Assembly (NCBI RefSeq): GCF_001039355.2
Contig: NW_019776008.1
Location: 1-39,830, forward strand
Direction: 5' to 3'
Source: Lingula anatina
Taxonomy: Eukaryota > Brachiopoda > Lingulata > Lingulida > Lingulidae
DNA length: 39,830 nucleotides
Position numbers and translations under genes: made by a program. The notes below the pieces were generated by a model. That model was given only the letters and a program-made list of their open reading frames with translations. It was not told the DNA's origin and did no database searches. The number at the start of each line of letters is the position of its first letter. Position 1 is the first letter of the stretch. This document shows positions 11,601 to 22,479 of the stretch, piece by piece.

Positions 11601-14506
11601 ATTAAACAAGAACATAAATGTAAATAAATTTTCTGAGCGGACAAAGTTGCATTTATTACTTGAAAACTTACTGATCCCAGGGCAACTGTCGCTATTACAG
11701 GCTCGAGATTCACTGTCGCTCCCAGGACAGTCACTTCCACCATCACATGTTCTTGATCTTGTCTGACTTCCGCCACCACACGTGACAGTGCACGTGGTCC
11801 ATGGTTTCCATTCTGTCCAGGTTCCACCTATCATAGATCAAAATTATGCCATAATTTTTTTTCATTTAATTGTTAAGCTTAGTACAGTACGAATACTATC
11901 GACTTTAATTGCTTACGTTTTGCATTAATTTATGTATATGCTAACGTAAAGGATTCAGTGGTTTCCTTTCAATTCCATTTCGTCTGTTAATAATGGCTAC
12001 GTTTTGCATATGGTTCAAGCCTATGGTGCTGTAGATATTTTCTAGCAGTTTAACTGGTCGGTTCTAATTTACAATAACTGGAAACTTGCCATCTGAACCT
12101 ACGTATAGGTCAGGTAACAAAATGCTTTTATCACATCTGCTTTATGTGCACTTTTTAAACACTGACATGCTTTTGCGCTGCATCCTTCCGTTTGCGTGCC
12201 ATCACCAGGACACGACAAAGCTACAGGGCATGTTCGTGAACGCTTGCGTGTACCACTGCCACAAGAGGCGCTGCAACCGCTCCATGCACCCCAATCACTC
12301 CAAATGCCTAAAAGATGAAGTAGCGTTATTTTGGTAGGACAGTATACGCACATACATAGCATGAAATAAAATGAGCAAAATAGTTAAAGCCACCCTAGTA
12401 ATAAACGTTATGGGACTTGAAAGGGAGATCGAATGTTACCGTAGGATAAAAGAAGATAAAGTGCGTTCTGTAAGTGTAAGAAATAGAGGAGGTGAGTTTT
12501 GAAGGACTAGCATTCGTTTTGATAGGGGCTGTGTTATTAGTTGCACTACCCCAGTAACTTACCCGCCTTTTGTGACTGTTCATAATAGTAGCATTGTATA
12601 CAGCACCAACCGGACGACCTAATTTGGTCATTTTTGCATAACGTTTTCCCATCCCTGTTGATAGCCGACTCGCACGTTTCCATACCGAGGCCGACGTTGA
12701 TCTTAGCTGCGTCGGAGTCTTTACACAGGTCGCCAGGCCAGCCTAAACACATTTGTGATAGCGATAAAGCATCAATTAGAACTTTTTATATTAGATTAAA
12801 ATAATAAACTATTATGTAAAAAAAGCACTTAGAGAGCGCAGGCCTCCGCCAAGGCAGCAAAGTCTCCATCCAATGCCGTTTCACCCCTAAATTTTCGATA
12901 TTTTTTATTATTGATTATTGATCCGGATCACCACCAAAAACTAATCATCTGTTCCTTGGCCCACTCCTGACAGTTCCTGAAAATTTCATAAAAATCGGTC
13001 CATAACTTAATTTTTGATTTTTGACTATTGACTATTGATTATTGATTGATTATTGATCCGGATCACCACCAAAAACTAATCACTTCTAAGTTAACCCATT
13101 TCTGACCTATCCCGAAAATTCCATCGAAATTCATTGTTAACTTTTTGAGTTATGTTGATGACAAACAAACAAACAAACAGGGATGAAAACATAACCTCCT
13201 TGGCGGAGGTAACGACTACATGAACCCAAGATCAGAAATGTTTTTCAGTTGTTAAAAGTTTTGAAGATGAAAACTTAAAAGACAGATTTCAACTTCTATC
13301 GTTATTTTCGTTTTCGAGAGAGTTTCCTTAATGATATTTACAGCTATCTGAATTGCCATTTTTTAAATTTACCCATCTCTTAGCTGAAGGAGATATAGAT
13401 GTAATAAACCATGTATAAAGACATAGCAGTAATAGAAAGGTACAAACGCCGACTTACCGTACGGACACCATGTAGTATCCTTCTCTGTACTACGACCAGA
13501 ACTTTGTGCTGGGGTGATTTTCTTGTCGACACACCTGCCCTCTATACACCATTTTCCATCTGCGCAGTCAGTGCCATCTGCCGGTGGTTTAAATTTGTGA
13601 GAACAGGTCAAAGCACCCGTCTTGCAGCGCAAATACTGGCAAAAGTTATCAGCTCCAAAAACCTGGAAAATGGGACGTAAACTTTAGCAGTTTTTTTAAA
13701 ACATCTTGGCTGAATTACCCGTAAAAAATCAACAGCACGTTTAATAACAATTAACAGCAGTATGTAGTCAAATGTTAATGTTGCTGGGATCGAGCACAAT
13801 GCAAATATTGATATACGAAACGCGTTTATATGCATTATTTTCAATGGATAGAAAAGCAAAATCCGCCATAAATGATCGTTGAGAAAGTATCAAATGCACG
13901 ATTAAAATACTTTTTAAGGATCATCTTTGTCACCTGTGTCACTTTATTGGGTCGCAACAGAAATAGAAGGAAAGTCGTACATTACACGTAGAGGAACCGC
14001 CTCCGTGTTGCATCTGGCACTGTTGGTTAGCATCAAATAGTTGACCAGGACGACGTCGAGTATTGGCTGCATATTCCGCTGAATTTTCATAATTCCCATC
14101 ATCTACAAGGCAGCAGGCACCTCTGGAATTGTACAAATCATTTTTAAATTTTTTCTTCAATATGTTTGTACATGTAAGTGTATGCATTCGTATTCTGTAT
14201 GGGAAAAGTACGAATGAATGATGAATGTTTGCGAAAGGCAGTTTCAACACACAAACGATTCTTTAACAAACCATCTGTTCAATGTTGGTACGGCACATGT
14301 AACTGATTGTAGTTTAAAATAAGTTATCTTAATTCACCTAAGGGTTTTCTTAAATTCTGCAACAGAACAGTAGGAGAAATAATAGCCACTGCTCGGATCA
14401 GAACCCCCCGACGTCGGCGCCATGATGTAGCCGTTGCTGGCAGGACATGCGGTGTTGGTACCGGAACCATCGTGGGTAGCTCCTAGGCTGTAATAACAAC
14501 ATATTA

Positions 14507-14584
<78 letters not shown>

Positions 14585-16169
14585 TTTTGGTAAAATTTTC
14601 TTTTATCACAAAGTCTAAATTGACCTTCGGGTAAGCGCTCTAATCTTATACGCCTTTTACTGTTGAATTCGAACAATAAGTACTCTTATTATTTAAGATG
14701 TATTTGGCGTTAAACATATTTATTTGTTCGTTTAATAGTAGGAAATTTGCACCCAATTCGAAATATATATAACAATCTAAAACTTTAAATACACTATTAA
14801 TAAATATATACTCACTTGTGTCCAAGCTCATGGGCCGCCGTGATGAAGGAAGTGAAGCCCCCGTGAGACTCCACGATGGAGCACGAGGAAGAACGTGAAC
14901 ATATCCCCGCAACAGGGGCTACGCCTGCCACAGCAGTGTCAAAAGCGTTGGAGGCTAGTTCTCGCCTAGTGGGTAACAGAAAATGAGACTGGGGTAAATT
15001 ATTGGAAATTGCTTCTAATAGGTGGATAATTCATTTTTATTTTTTTATTTTTATCAAGGTTTCCAGTAGGTACCAATTCTAACGTCCAAATTGATTAATT
15101 TCGGTACAAGTGCATTTTGCAGTGGATATAACCCAACATCTGCAATGCACAAATGCCGTATGATATATACTAAAACAACAATATCAGCAATAGAGCGTGC
15201 AAGTCTGAATATTTGTACGTTTCTCCTACTGTAAACCACAAAAGAGTGCTCATTAAATATTTACATTCTCATTATGAACAAAACCTACATTGTAAAGGCC
15301 ATCCCGTGATCGTGTTCGGGCAGGTCATCATAGTTATCTTTCCTGTACTTGCACCAGTCGTCCGAGGCCTTTGTCTTGTCCACTAGGACACGTCCGTCTT
15401 TAGTTGGGGCACCGGGAAGCACATTGCCACTGAACCAGCGGGCGCCCTCTGGGGTCTAAAAACAGAATCAAATTTAATTCAGGACCATTACCAGAGATTA
15501 AAAAGTTTAAGGCAAACCAACAAACTATGCATATTTTGCAGTAACGACTTCTTTCTCGACCAGAGGTTGAAAAGCTAAAGGTAAACCAACAAATTATGCA
15601 TGCTTGGCAGAAACGATTGTCGTTGCATTCAGATGTTCGCATTGTGGATAGTTATCCCATCAGATACATCTCGTTGGAAAAATATTATTATATCCCATTA
15701 CAGCGTGTGACGTTTTGGTGACGTAGCAGTCACGTGGTCCTAAGGTTTTTGTTTACTAGGTAGTAGCAATTTTGCATGCTCTCTGCATGTACATTTCCGT
15801 GCCAGAGACAAACTTACCTTTACAATTATTATAGCTGACAGTACAATGTAGATGTTCAAATCTGGGTCATCTATGTTCTGGTAACGAAGATCTATCTGTA
15901 AAATTACAAATAGTTGTAGATGTACTTAAATTTTGAAACGCTTTCTTTTTTATAGTTTAATGCCTACAAGTGTATACATGTCCTCTTTGCATTCTTTGCA
16001 TGGGTTTGCTCTAGTGGAATTAGGAATACTAAAGGATCAAGGATATCAATAAGAAAATGGCATGTCTCTTTTCACCCCACCCTTCTCATTGCGATGAAAA
16101 AGACATTTTCAAGTAACAATTAAGCGCACATTTTTCTATATATACGTGTGTGAAAAAAATTGCTGTTAT

Positions 16170-16229
<60 letters not shown>

Positions 16230-19200
16230 CAATAGACACCTAGGTCCCGCATATCATAACAATGATCAAGATTAAAAGCACAGATGTAATGATTAAATGC
16301 ATGTGTGTATGCGTATATGCAAAATGCGTACATGTGACACCTGTGAGTGACACCTGTGAATAATACCTACCCCGTTTGCAATTAACGAATAGTATTTCCT
16401 CAGCTCGGCCTCCGCTGCCGAGGCAACTTGATTATTGCGCTTCATAAAATAATCCCAGATAGTATCATCAGTGCAAATTAGAAGTTCAATGGCGGCGTCT
16501 ATATGGCCCTCCGTGAAAGCCTTGTTTGACCTCAGTTCAACTTCTTTCTCGGTTCTCTTGACGTTAACTTTCTCCAAAACTTCTAGAAGGGAATGGAGGA
16601 GCTTTGAGTCTGCTGCCGAAGATCGCTTAGCTCGATCCAGTTTCACTTCACGGACGCTTAATGGCACTGAAATGGTAAAAATGAAACAAACGTTGATGTC
16701 TTACATGTGCATCACACTCGGTTCTATACATCTTACAAATATATAAATGTCTGAATTTCCAGTTTTAGTGTACTTTTGAATAGTGATTACAATTAAGAAA
16801 CATTTTACTTGATCGTGCAGCATTTATGCATACATGCATACAGGTAGTGCACCCAAACCCAATACAGAGGTGCATTTCACATGTTGAAGTGTCAAGAAAT
16901 AAAATTGAATGAATTCAAAGTTGTATTCAATTTTTTAAAACATATATGTGTATAGAACAAAAATCCACGAGTGTCTCAATTTAAATTCAATTTTTATTTT
17001 TACCATGTCTTTTACATTACGCAAAGATTTTTAATTAGTAACGTATGTTCCAAAAACGTACGGTAACGTATGTTCCGGGTCATTGAATTTAAATTTTTAT
17101 ACCGCGTTCCGATATATTTTGTAGTGGTTCAGTCATGGTAAATTAGACATGACGTCAGGACGTTTTTATAAATATTAAAACTATAACTCATAAGGTGCTT
17201 TGCGTGATTCTAATACTAGGTAACGTATATTCCCTCGAAAAATTATTATAATTTTTCATTTTGTCTAAGTTCTTGGTGCAAGAGTAAACACTTTTCTTTT
17301 GCTGACCGAAAAATATATTGTGATTCCATGATAGTTTGACATTTCTTATATAATATTTAGAGCACGAGGGGAAAATAATTTTTAATGCTTATTTTGCTGT
17401 CGGTAGGGTGTATTTTCCCCGTTTTTTTAATATTCAGTGACAGGCAAACTTAAGTTGCTGAAAGACAATTAATTGCTCTATACAGAAGATTATCATAATT
17501 TTTTACAAGGTCATAGGCCTACTTGTAGGAGATAAATCAAAGCACAAAATCCAGTGATGATTGAATTTTCAAAGTGAGTAAAACGTTTCATTGTTGAACG
17601 TTTTGCATTTGTGACAGTAACGTATGTTCCTTTTTGGGGATAGAAGTTGAATTATTTTTTATTAATCATGGTTCCAGAAGAGTGAAACTTTGATATAAAC
17701 TTCTTCACGTGGGACCCTAAAATAATCAGACATAGTTTGCAATCTGTGCACTAAATGTTTTTAAGAGCATGCCTGTGACATCAATTGCACCTCTACCTAT
17801 AACAATAGAATACTTTTCAAAACAGTTTTGAATTTAGTAGATTGGATATGCGTAAGAACGCTTAAAACCAATAAACGGCTTTTGTGGATATAAGTGTTAA
17901 ACGTTTATTTTTTAATAAATAAAACCCTCACCTGCGTCATCAATAGCTTCTGCCGGTTCGGCAACGGTATCGTCAATTTGGTGTCTTAAAACCATATATT
18001 TGTCATTTTCAACGTGTCGCAGCTCGTAAAAAGCATCCTTCTCCATCACAAAACCTTCCTAAAAACACAGCCAAGTTAAAAGTATTTAATCATTTCGATA
18101 AAGTTGTTTGATATCAAAAGAAACCGATTGAGGTAGGACGAGAGAATTTTCCAATATATTCATATATTAATGCTGAAATCCATTCGATTATTTGATACAC
18201 CGGAGAATGGTTTTGCATTAACCATAAAACATCTAAAAGGAAGCAGTATGCCTTTTTATAATATTTTTTTCTGTCTCCCAACGTAAGCAATTCCCGATAC
18301 ATGAGCTCACCGCAAAATATATTATATTTGATCTGTCCTTACCACTTTCTTCAGTGTTTTCTCCTTGGTAACTGCCACCGCTGCATTGGAGTCTTTATCT
18401 TGGTAAAGAGCAAAATCCTGTAATAAAACACACTTTGTATGGTGTTGCTTCATAGTATCAAATCCAATAAGTTATTGATGATAATTTCAAATTAGGAAGA
18501 CATCATCAAATGTTTTTTTTATCGCAATAACAAGATTTTGTTGTGAAATGATATCTTATAAGCAGGCACATACGTTTACTTGCAGCTGTTTATCTGCCAA
18601 TGTAATATGTTTGCTCCTAAGTACCGTATTTTACTGAGACAGCAACAGCAGGGTCAAAGAGCACAATTTGAATTGTCAAGGACGACAAACGACTTACGTC
18701 ATTGTTCCCAAGGGACTTTGTCACCAGTTTACCGTCCTCCTCTACGTAGAGCTGCGATATCTTTGCCGGTTTGATGCGGTCATTTTTCACCAACCGGAGA
18801 TCAAAATTCTTGCCGTGAGCATTAAATTGATACAGCAAATTCTGTTGGTGGTCTTTAATGTTCTCCAGTTCACGTTCAGCGAGACTGTCTATCTCGTTGA
18901 CGTCGGTCACGTGTCTGAGGGTGACGAACTCCGCCTCTAGTTGAAAGCAAAGTGACACTTAGATATAGAACGTTCAATGACGGTTTTACACGTAAGTATG
19001 TCATGATTTGAGAAAGTGACTTTCCATATAGTTTTTATTAAACTGTATCTAGCCTTTCATTTTGAAATCTTACCATCATTACTGTCAGCAAACCTGGTAT
19101 TATGCTGTCATGCCTGTTTTGAACGTTATTATGCTCCTTTTCAATATATCACATGCATGTGAATACGAAAATCTTGGCACCCATGATACTGGCAGAAGTA

Positions 19201-20342
19201 ACAAGGGACAATACTAATCTATCTGTCAAACCCCATTAACTTCCTTCAGTTTAATTATACCTTCTGGGTATATTTTCATTGAAGACAAGACTTACTTTAC
19301 TGGGATGCTTAGATTGCACTGACCTCTTCGGTGAATGAATTTTATGTGAACAATTTGACACTCCATTTAATACCGTTTACTTCTTTCAATATGACAGCTT
19401 TTCATGAAAGCATTCTATTTCGAACACAAACTGCACTTTTGCTTATAAGACTTGCTAAAGTCTAGTTTTAGCCAACTAACTTACTAAGAACTTATCGGGA
19501 CAACAATTTCAAACTTTATGCCCACGCGATATTCAAATCTCCCATTAGCATTTGTGAGTGAGCGTGATAAAATCTTAACGCCCACGGGCACCTGGGGATT
19601 CATGAAGTTGAGTCTGCTTTTTATACTTATCCTGCTACATATCGAGATCGACAACGATCGACAGAATTAGATTAAGGGGTATAGTGGAATGTTTTTATCC
19701 ATGTTTTAACCCTCACTGAAGGCGGGGCCAGTCATTTTGTATTTCAAATTGCTCTAGAAGGCATGCAAATTAGTAGTGAAGAAAAGATGAAAAAGAAAAG
19801 GATTTGGACAGTAATAACACAATATCGTACTTTGAAACGGAAAGCGAGTTTTCCTAAATCAATGACCATTTTCTGGTAAAACGATTTTAGTCATATTAAA
19901 TGATGTGTTCAAATTCCCAATGCTTTGCGATGTTTTACATTGGGAATCTGTATCATATCGGCTTTCTGCAACTATCAAAGACATTATACCTACTTTCCGG
20001 TGAAATACGTAACACAATTATGAATTAACTTTTGCCTTGATTGTTTTTATAAAGTAACACAACACGCGTGTGTGCCTGAGTTTGAATACTTAGACAACTG
20101 TCAAAATTACGTTTTATTCATCCCTCCACACGCACTTGCACTTCTAAACTACATTATAGCAGTAGAAAGTTCCGATACAATAGCAATAGTATACAGTAGA
20201 TTTAACGACACGAAGGACTCTTCCACTTACTTGTTTTTGAATCTATCTCCAAGGTATCCCGCGCGTGGCAGTTAATCACCGCAAGAGTCAGCAACGTTAT
20301 GAAACATAAGACATAATAACAGAAAGAGGAAATCCTTAACAT
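8643..20342 (-). CDS. ADAMTS-like secreted zinc metalloprotease with eight TSP1 repeats (complete)
   Basis: Exons, minus strand: 20342-20231, 18936-18698, 18417-18343, 18058-17932, 16666-16371, 15895-15818, 15455-15289, 14965-14816, 14487-14338, 14122-13981, 13662-13458, 12742-12563, 12307-12167, 11827-11672, 11383-11234, 10727-10581, 10417-10211, 10020-9874, 9707-9498, 9122-8943, and a provisional last one 8656-8643. The sum is 3273 nt, 1090 aa, in frame throughout. Domains: signal peptide 1-27; M12B-type prodomain 38-199 with QFNAHGKNFDLRL; RAKR furin-type site 196-199; reprolysin catalytic domain with zinc ligands His410, His414, His420, catalytic Glu411 and Met437 in YIMAP; disintegrin-like/cysteine-rich 465-580; six-cysteine module 581-640; TSP1 repeats 641-1086. 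Known for the family: an extracellular-matrix protease activated by prodomain removal. No ADAMTS spacer or PLAC domain is seen. The exact orthology group is not recognisable by eye. A paralogue lies head-to-head at 30770. Confidence 0.9.
8943..12307 (-). other. Array of eight thrombospondin type 1 repeats, one per exon
   Basis: Each exon is phase 1-1 and holds one repeat starting W-x2-W-x2-W: 12307-12167 (GIWSDWGAWSGCSASCG), 11827-11672 (GTWTEWKPWTTCTVTCG), 11383-11234 (PKWGEWGGWSDCSKTCG), 10727-10581 (GTWSEWGPWTTCSATCG), 10417-10211 (DGNWSDWSTWSACSVQCG), 10020-9874 (GTWGQWGEWAECSATCG), 9707-9498 (DGNWGDWSAWSDCSVQCG), 9122-8943 (DGNWGSWTPWSTCSFFCQ). Two subtypes exist: a short GTW type (141-156 nt) and a long DGNW type with CCYNG..Q.NKLT....CDAGPC (180-210 nt). 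Known role of TSP1: matrix and glycosaminoglycan binding, with C-mannosylated Trp and O-fucosylated Ser/Thr. The last repeat is the most diverged. Confidence 0.93.
10924..11182. mobile_element. Non-autonomous TIR element (MITE), family 1 copy 1, in a TSP1 intron
   Basis: A 259-bp inverted-repeat element lies between the exons at 10581-10727 and 11234-11383. The left end reads GGCCTTATAAACGG then ACTAACACTACCCGCAG; the right end reads CTGCGGGTAGTTTTAGTAAA then CCGTTTATAAG. No ORF. A second copy lies at 32234-32497. No clear target duplication is visible here, because the right end has decayed. Confidence 0.85.
12563..12742 (-). other. Six-cysteine module exon (exon 12), unassigned
   Basis: A symmetric phase 1-1 exon of 180 nt encodes about 60 residues (581-640) including GWPGDLCKDSDAAKINVG, METCESAINRDGKTLCKND and SSGWCCIQC. 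It has six cysteines with the order C-x-C-x-C-x-CC-x2-C. The spacing is reminiscent of ShK-like toxin-fold modules attached to invertebrate metalloproteases, but it is not a confident match. It sits where vertebrate ADAMTS enzymes have their first TSP1 repeat. The assignment is inference. Confidence 0.5.
12832..13211 (+). mobile_element. Short interspersed element ending CCTTGGCGGAGG, copy 1
   Basis: It lies in the intron between exons 11 and 12 of the minus-strand protease. Left edge GGCCTCCGCCAAGG, right edge CCTCCTTGGCGGAGGTAAC, making short inverted ends. Inside, the block GATCCGGATCACCACCAAAA is repeated (12918 and 13053), and TTTTTGAGTTATGTTGATGA is followed by (CAAA)n and GGGATGAAAACATAACC. 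This arrangement resembles the 3' ends of RTE/Rex-type retroposons common in marine animals (recollection, not searched). An inverted relative lies at 35136-35402. Confidence 0.65.
13458..14122 (-). other. Disintegrin-like / ADAMTS cysteine-rich exons (exons 10-11)
   Basis: Exon 10 (14122-13981) encodes RRRPGQLFDANQQCQMQHGG and exon 11 (13662-13458) encodes FCQYLRCKTGALTCSHKFKP followed by PADGTDCADGKWCIEGRCV. The arrangement QCQ(x)n..C..L.C......C..K..PA.GT.C..GKWC..G.CV is diagnostic of ADAMTS family members, rather than the true disintegrin domain of ADAMs. Exon 10 has an in-frame read-through to a stop near 13942, but the GTACGA donor and the continuation of the motif in exon 11 favour splicing. 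Confidence 0.85.
14509..14588. repeat. (TA)n microsatellite plus T-run
   Basis: About 65 bases of AT dinucleotides interrupted once by AC, then a run of T. It lies within the 328-bp intron between catalytic exons 8 and 9 of the minus-strand protease, about 20 bp upstream (transcriptionally) of the acceptor of the NLGATHDG exon. Confidence 0.97.
16174..16227. repeat. (TA)n microsatellite
   Basis: Uninterrupted TA dinucleotides in the intron between exons 5 and 6 of the minus-strand protease. Confidence 0.97.
17039..17630 (+). repeat. Four dispersed copies of TAACGTATGTTCC in one intron
   Basis: TAACGTATGTTCC occurs at 17039-17051, 17064-17076 and 17618-17630, with a one-base variant TAACGTATATTCC at 17221-17233, all on the same strand in the 1.26-kb intron between exons 4 and 5 of the minus-strand protease. 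The rest of this intron has no recognisable gene. Subterminal repeats of a DNA transposon or remnants of a degraded satellite are possible. Confidence 0.8.
18937..20230 (-). other. First intron of the minus-strand protease; nothing recognised
   Basis: 1.3 kb between the signal-peptide exon and the first prodomain exon. No exon, RNA gene or clear repeat was recognised. It is AT-rich, with ordinary donor (CAA|GTAAGT) and acceptor (CAACTAG) on the minus strand. Confidence 0.6.
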
Positions 20343-20449
20343 CTTCAGAAACCGGCAAGTACCAATTTCAACAAACAGACTGGTACTGCTGGCTTTGCTT
20401 TATTTGACACCAGTTTGGGCGAAGTTTGCGTGTGTTGGTCATCATTCCA

Positions 20450-20458
20450 TTTTATATA
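20450..20458 (-). promoter_or_regulatory. TATA box of the minus-strand metalloprotease
   Basis: On the minus strand, TATATAAAA lies at 20458-20450, about 108-116 nt upstream of the ATG at 20342. That predicts a transcription start near 20425 and a 5' UTR of about 80 nt without an intervening intron. Position and perfect consensus support it; not proven. Confidence 0.6.
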
Positions 20459-21341
20459 CCCATCTGTTTATTAAAATTAATAGACTCTAATGACCACCTC
20501 TGCAATATCTGAAATATTAATTTGGAGATCTTATCAATATGAGCCTGGAAGAGACAAAGGACGGATTGTGATTTGATGGATACTAAGGAGCTGAGATAAG
20601 TCCTTTTCTCCCCTGCACTACGCATGACACGTCTAAAGTAGTTATTATACTTGGGCAGGAGTTTCCACTTTTGAACAAGTTATTACAGCTGCCATGTTTT
20701 TAGGTGGTATATTTTTCGTTTGATTAACGTTTGTTTTAAGAAAGAAACCTACTAGGGGGCGACTGTTTTCGCCTCTTATATTCGCCAAAGAATTTAATGA
20801 ATGAAATTAAATTAAAAGAAATAATAAAAAATAAAAATTCGAACGAATTCAATTCTTGATAATGTTATTAGTATTTTACTAATTTGAAATGATGATTATG
20901 ATTTGAACTTTCAGGGAATTTATACTCTCAGCCAGCAGAAAGATCATTTACAGAAAAGACCAACAGACATTATAAAAATCTCCCCTTTTTTGAAGCTACC
21001 AAACGATTTCAGTGCCCTTTTCTCTAAGGCGACCTGTAGGTGGTAGAGACGGTATACATATATGAATACTACTATTTATAATTATTTGCAAGTATACAAG
21101 ATATGCAATGGATAACTTATACATTAGTCAACATGTTTTTGTCAGTTACTGTAAACAAACCCATTAAACCAAATGAAAGAAATCTTTGTATGCAGTATAT
21201 ATGAGTTATTCATAACACACCCGACTGAGTTGCTGAAAATGTACAGATACAAGTAATAATAATTTTTATCAGATCTGTCCAGTGAAAAACACTCAGAAGT
21301 GAGAACCATTTATATCGGCGATAAAGTGTAAGATGGAGCAC
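20459..21341. other. Intergenic, nothing recognised
   Basis: Upstream of the minus-strand protease promoter. There are several AT-rich stretches and a short frame at 21210-21431 (minus) with no recognisable content. I see no gene. Confidence 0.5.
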
Positions 21342-22154
21342 AGTTGGCCCCAGGGTCGGGGCAAGTTGGCCCCCTATAGAAAAACGGAGTAAATATCCCA
21401 CGTAAACGCCTTGTAATACATTTTTATACATTTTAAATTTATTAAATTGACTTTTGAGAGTCTTTGATGAATAAATAGTTCAAATGAGGCAGATTTATTG
21501 AGGTTTCCGTACGTCACGTTGTAGGGGGGGTATAAGTTGCAAGAAGCTGAATATCTATCAATAAAATTTGTTTTATTTTAATAAAGAATTTATTAATAAT
21601 GGTATAAAGCAGGTTTTAAATGAATGAAAACGAATAATAAATTTTCGTTTTAAAAGAAAGTTACATATTCAGTTTTAAACCATTGAATTTGTTTTAACAA
21701 TGGTCTCTAGCTGTGTTGCGCGCAAAGGTTTGTGGGTAATATGAGGGTCCAACTTGCCCCGAGTCAAGGGGGCCAACTAGCCCCGGGTGCACACTTTTTA
21801 TTTTAAAGGATGGCAGCCATTTATGGTGCTAGAATGAGCAACGATGATACGTCTCTGTGAATCTTGAAACAATGAGCTTCAGTTTGATGTCCTATACATA
21901 TATTATATTCGATCAAAAGCCTATGAAATAGATTTTTTAATCTCTTTAACAAAATTACTTTTAGGTGCAAAAATACTTTATTTCGACTCATCGCTTAAGT
22001 AAAACTTTTTAATGTCCGACACTTCCTTAGCATTGTAGGCTACGGTCACTTTACAAGAATATGTGGCCAATTTTTTTACCTCGTAGTTACTTTGTCATAA
22101 ATTGACGGGGGCCAACTTACCCCGGGGTCCAACTAGCCCCGGTCTCCCCCTATA
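21342..22154. mobile_element. Element bounded by GGGGCAAGTTGGCCCC-type inverted repeats
   Basis: The left end (21342-21379) has AGTTGGCCCC, CGGGGCAAGTTGGCCCCC and CTATAG. The right end (22106-22154) has CGGGGGCCAACTTACCCCGG, then GGTCCAACTAGCCCCGG and CCCCCTATA. An internal copy of the right-end type sits at 21744-21787. The left block is an inverted match of the right block over about 35 bp. The interior is AT-rich without an ORF, in sharp base-composition contrast with the GC-rich ends. It is probably a non-autonomous DNA element, possibly two overlapping copies sharing one end. Confidence 0.65.
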
Positions 22155-22303
22155 CACGCGACACGCGCGTTTTAAATGGATTTGCTCAAGCTTAAGACCT
22201 GTCGAACATGGCTTCTAGGTCAAGGGGACCAATGAGTCTCTATCACGCTCATTGAGGTGACAGACTGGCCATGCATGACCATGTAAATTCGCTTTAATCA
22301 AAT

Positions 22304-22475
22304 CCGGTGTGACAGGAATGGAAGTCCTAGGAATGGAATTCCGGGCTCCCTTATGAATAGTACAGGTTAGGGTTAGTTGGAGGATTGGGGTTAGTATATA
22401 GGACGAATGTCACCTGTAGAAAGTAATCGGAAGCGGACTACGGTTCCTAAAGGAATACCATTCCTGTTACACCAG
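22304..22475. mobile_element. Small TIR element (about 172 bp)
   Basis: The left end CCGGTGTGACAGGAATGG is matched by the reverse complement of the right end, CTGGTGTAACAGGAATGG; similarity extends about 30 bp into both sides (..TCCT..AGGAA). The interior contains GGTTAGGGTTAG at about 22366. No ORF. Typical MITE size and structure; family not recognised. Confidence 0.7.
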
Positions 22476-22479
22476 TTTA

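Larger units (their letters stand above)
14338..16666 (-). other. Reprolysin (M12B) catalytic domain exons (exons 5-9)
   Basis: Catalytic residues are split across exons 8 and 9: HELGH ends exon 8 (donor at 14815) and NLGATHDG begins exon 9 (acceptor before 14487), giving HELGHNLGATHDG, the extended HExxHxxGxxH motif with the reprolysin Asp. The Met-turn YIMAP follows 16 residues after the last zinc His. Paired cysteines are present in CSRSSSC and around YYFSYC. All key residues are intact, so an active protease is expected. Confidence 0.92.
16371..20342 (-). other. Signal peptide and M12B-type prodomain exons (exons 1-5)
   Basis: Exon 1 starts at ATG 20342 with a hydrophobic leader (MLRISSFCYYVLCFITLLTL, then AVINCHA), cleavage predicted around residue 27. 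Exons 2-4 carry prodomain signatures: VTLRHVTDVNEI, QFNAHGKNFDLRL, DFALYQDKDSNAAVAV and EGFVMEKDAFYELRHVENDK. Exon 5 contains LDRAKRSS, a furin-type RXKR site, then leads into the protease (IELLICTDDTIWDYF). After the leader the prodomain contains no cysteine, so a cysteine-switch is not available in this protein. Intron phases after exons 1-5 are 1, 0, 0, 1, 0, the same as in the plus-strand paralogue. Confidence 0.85.

Noticed and set aside
13939-13980. In-frame stop after exon 10, giving a protease truncated before the cysteine-rich region
   Set aside because: The GT donor at 13980 and the exact continuation of the ADAMTS cysteine-rich motif in exon 13662-13458 favour splicing; retention would be a minor form.
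14334-14676. Frames with long Ile-Tyr runs on the minus strand
   Set aside because: Translation of the (TA)n microsatellite joined to the true exon at 14338-14487.
22364-22395. GGTTAGGGTTAG resembling telomeric repeat
   Set aside because: Only two adjacent units plus variants inside a small TIR element; not an interstitial telomere tract.
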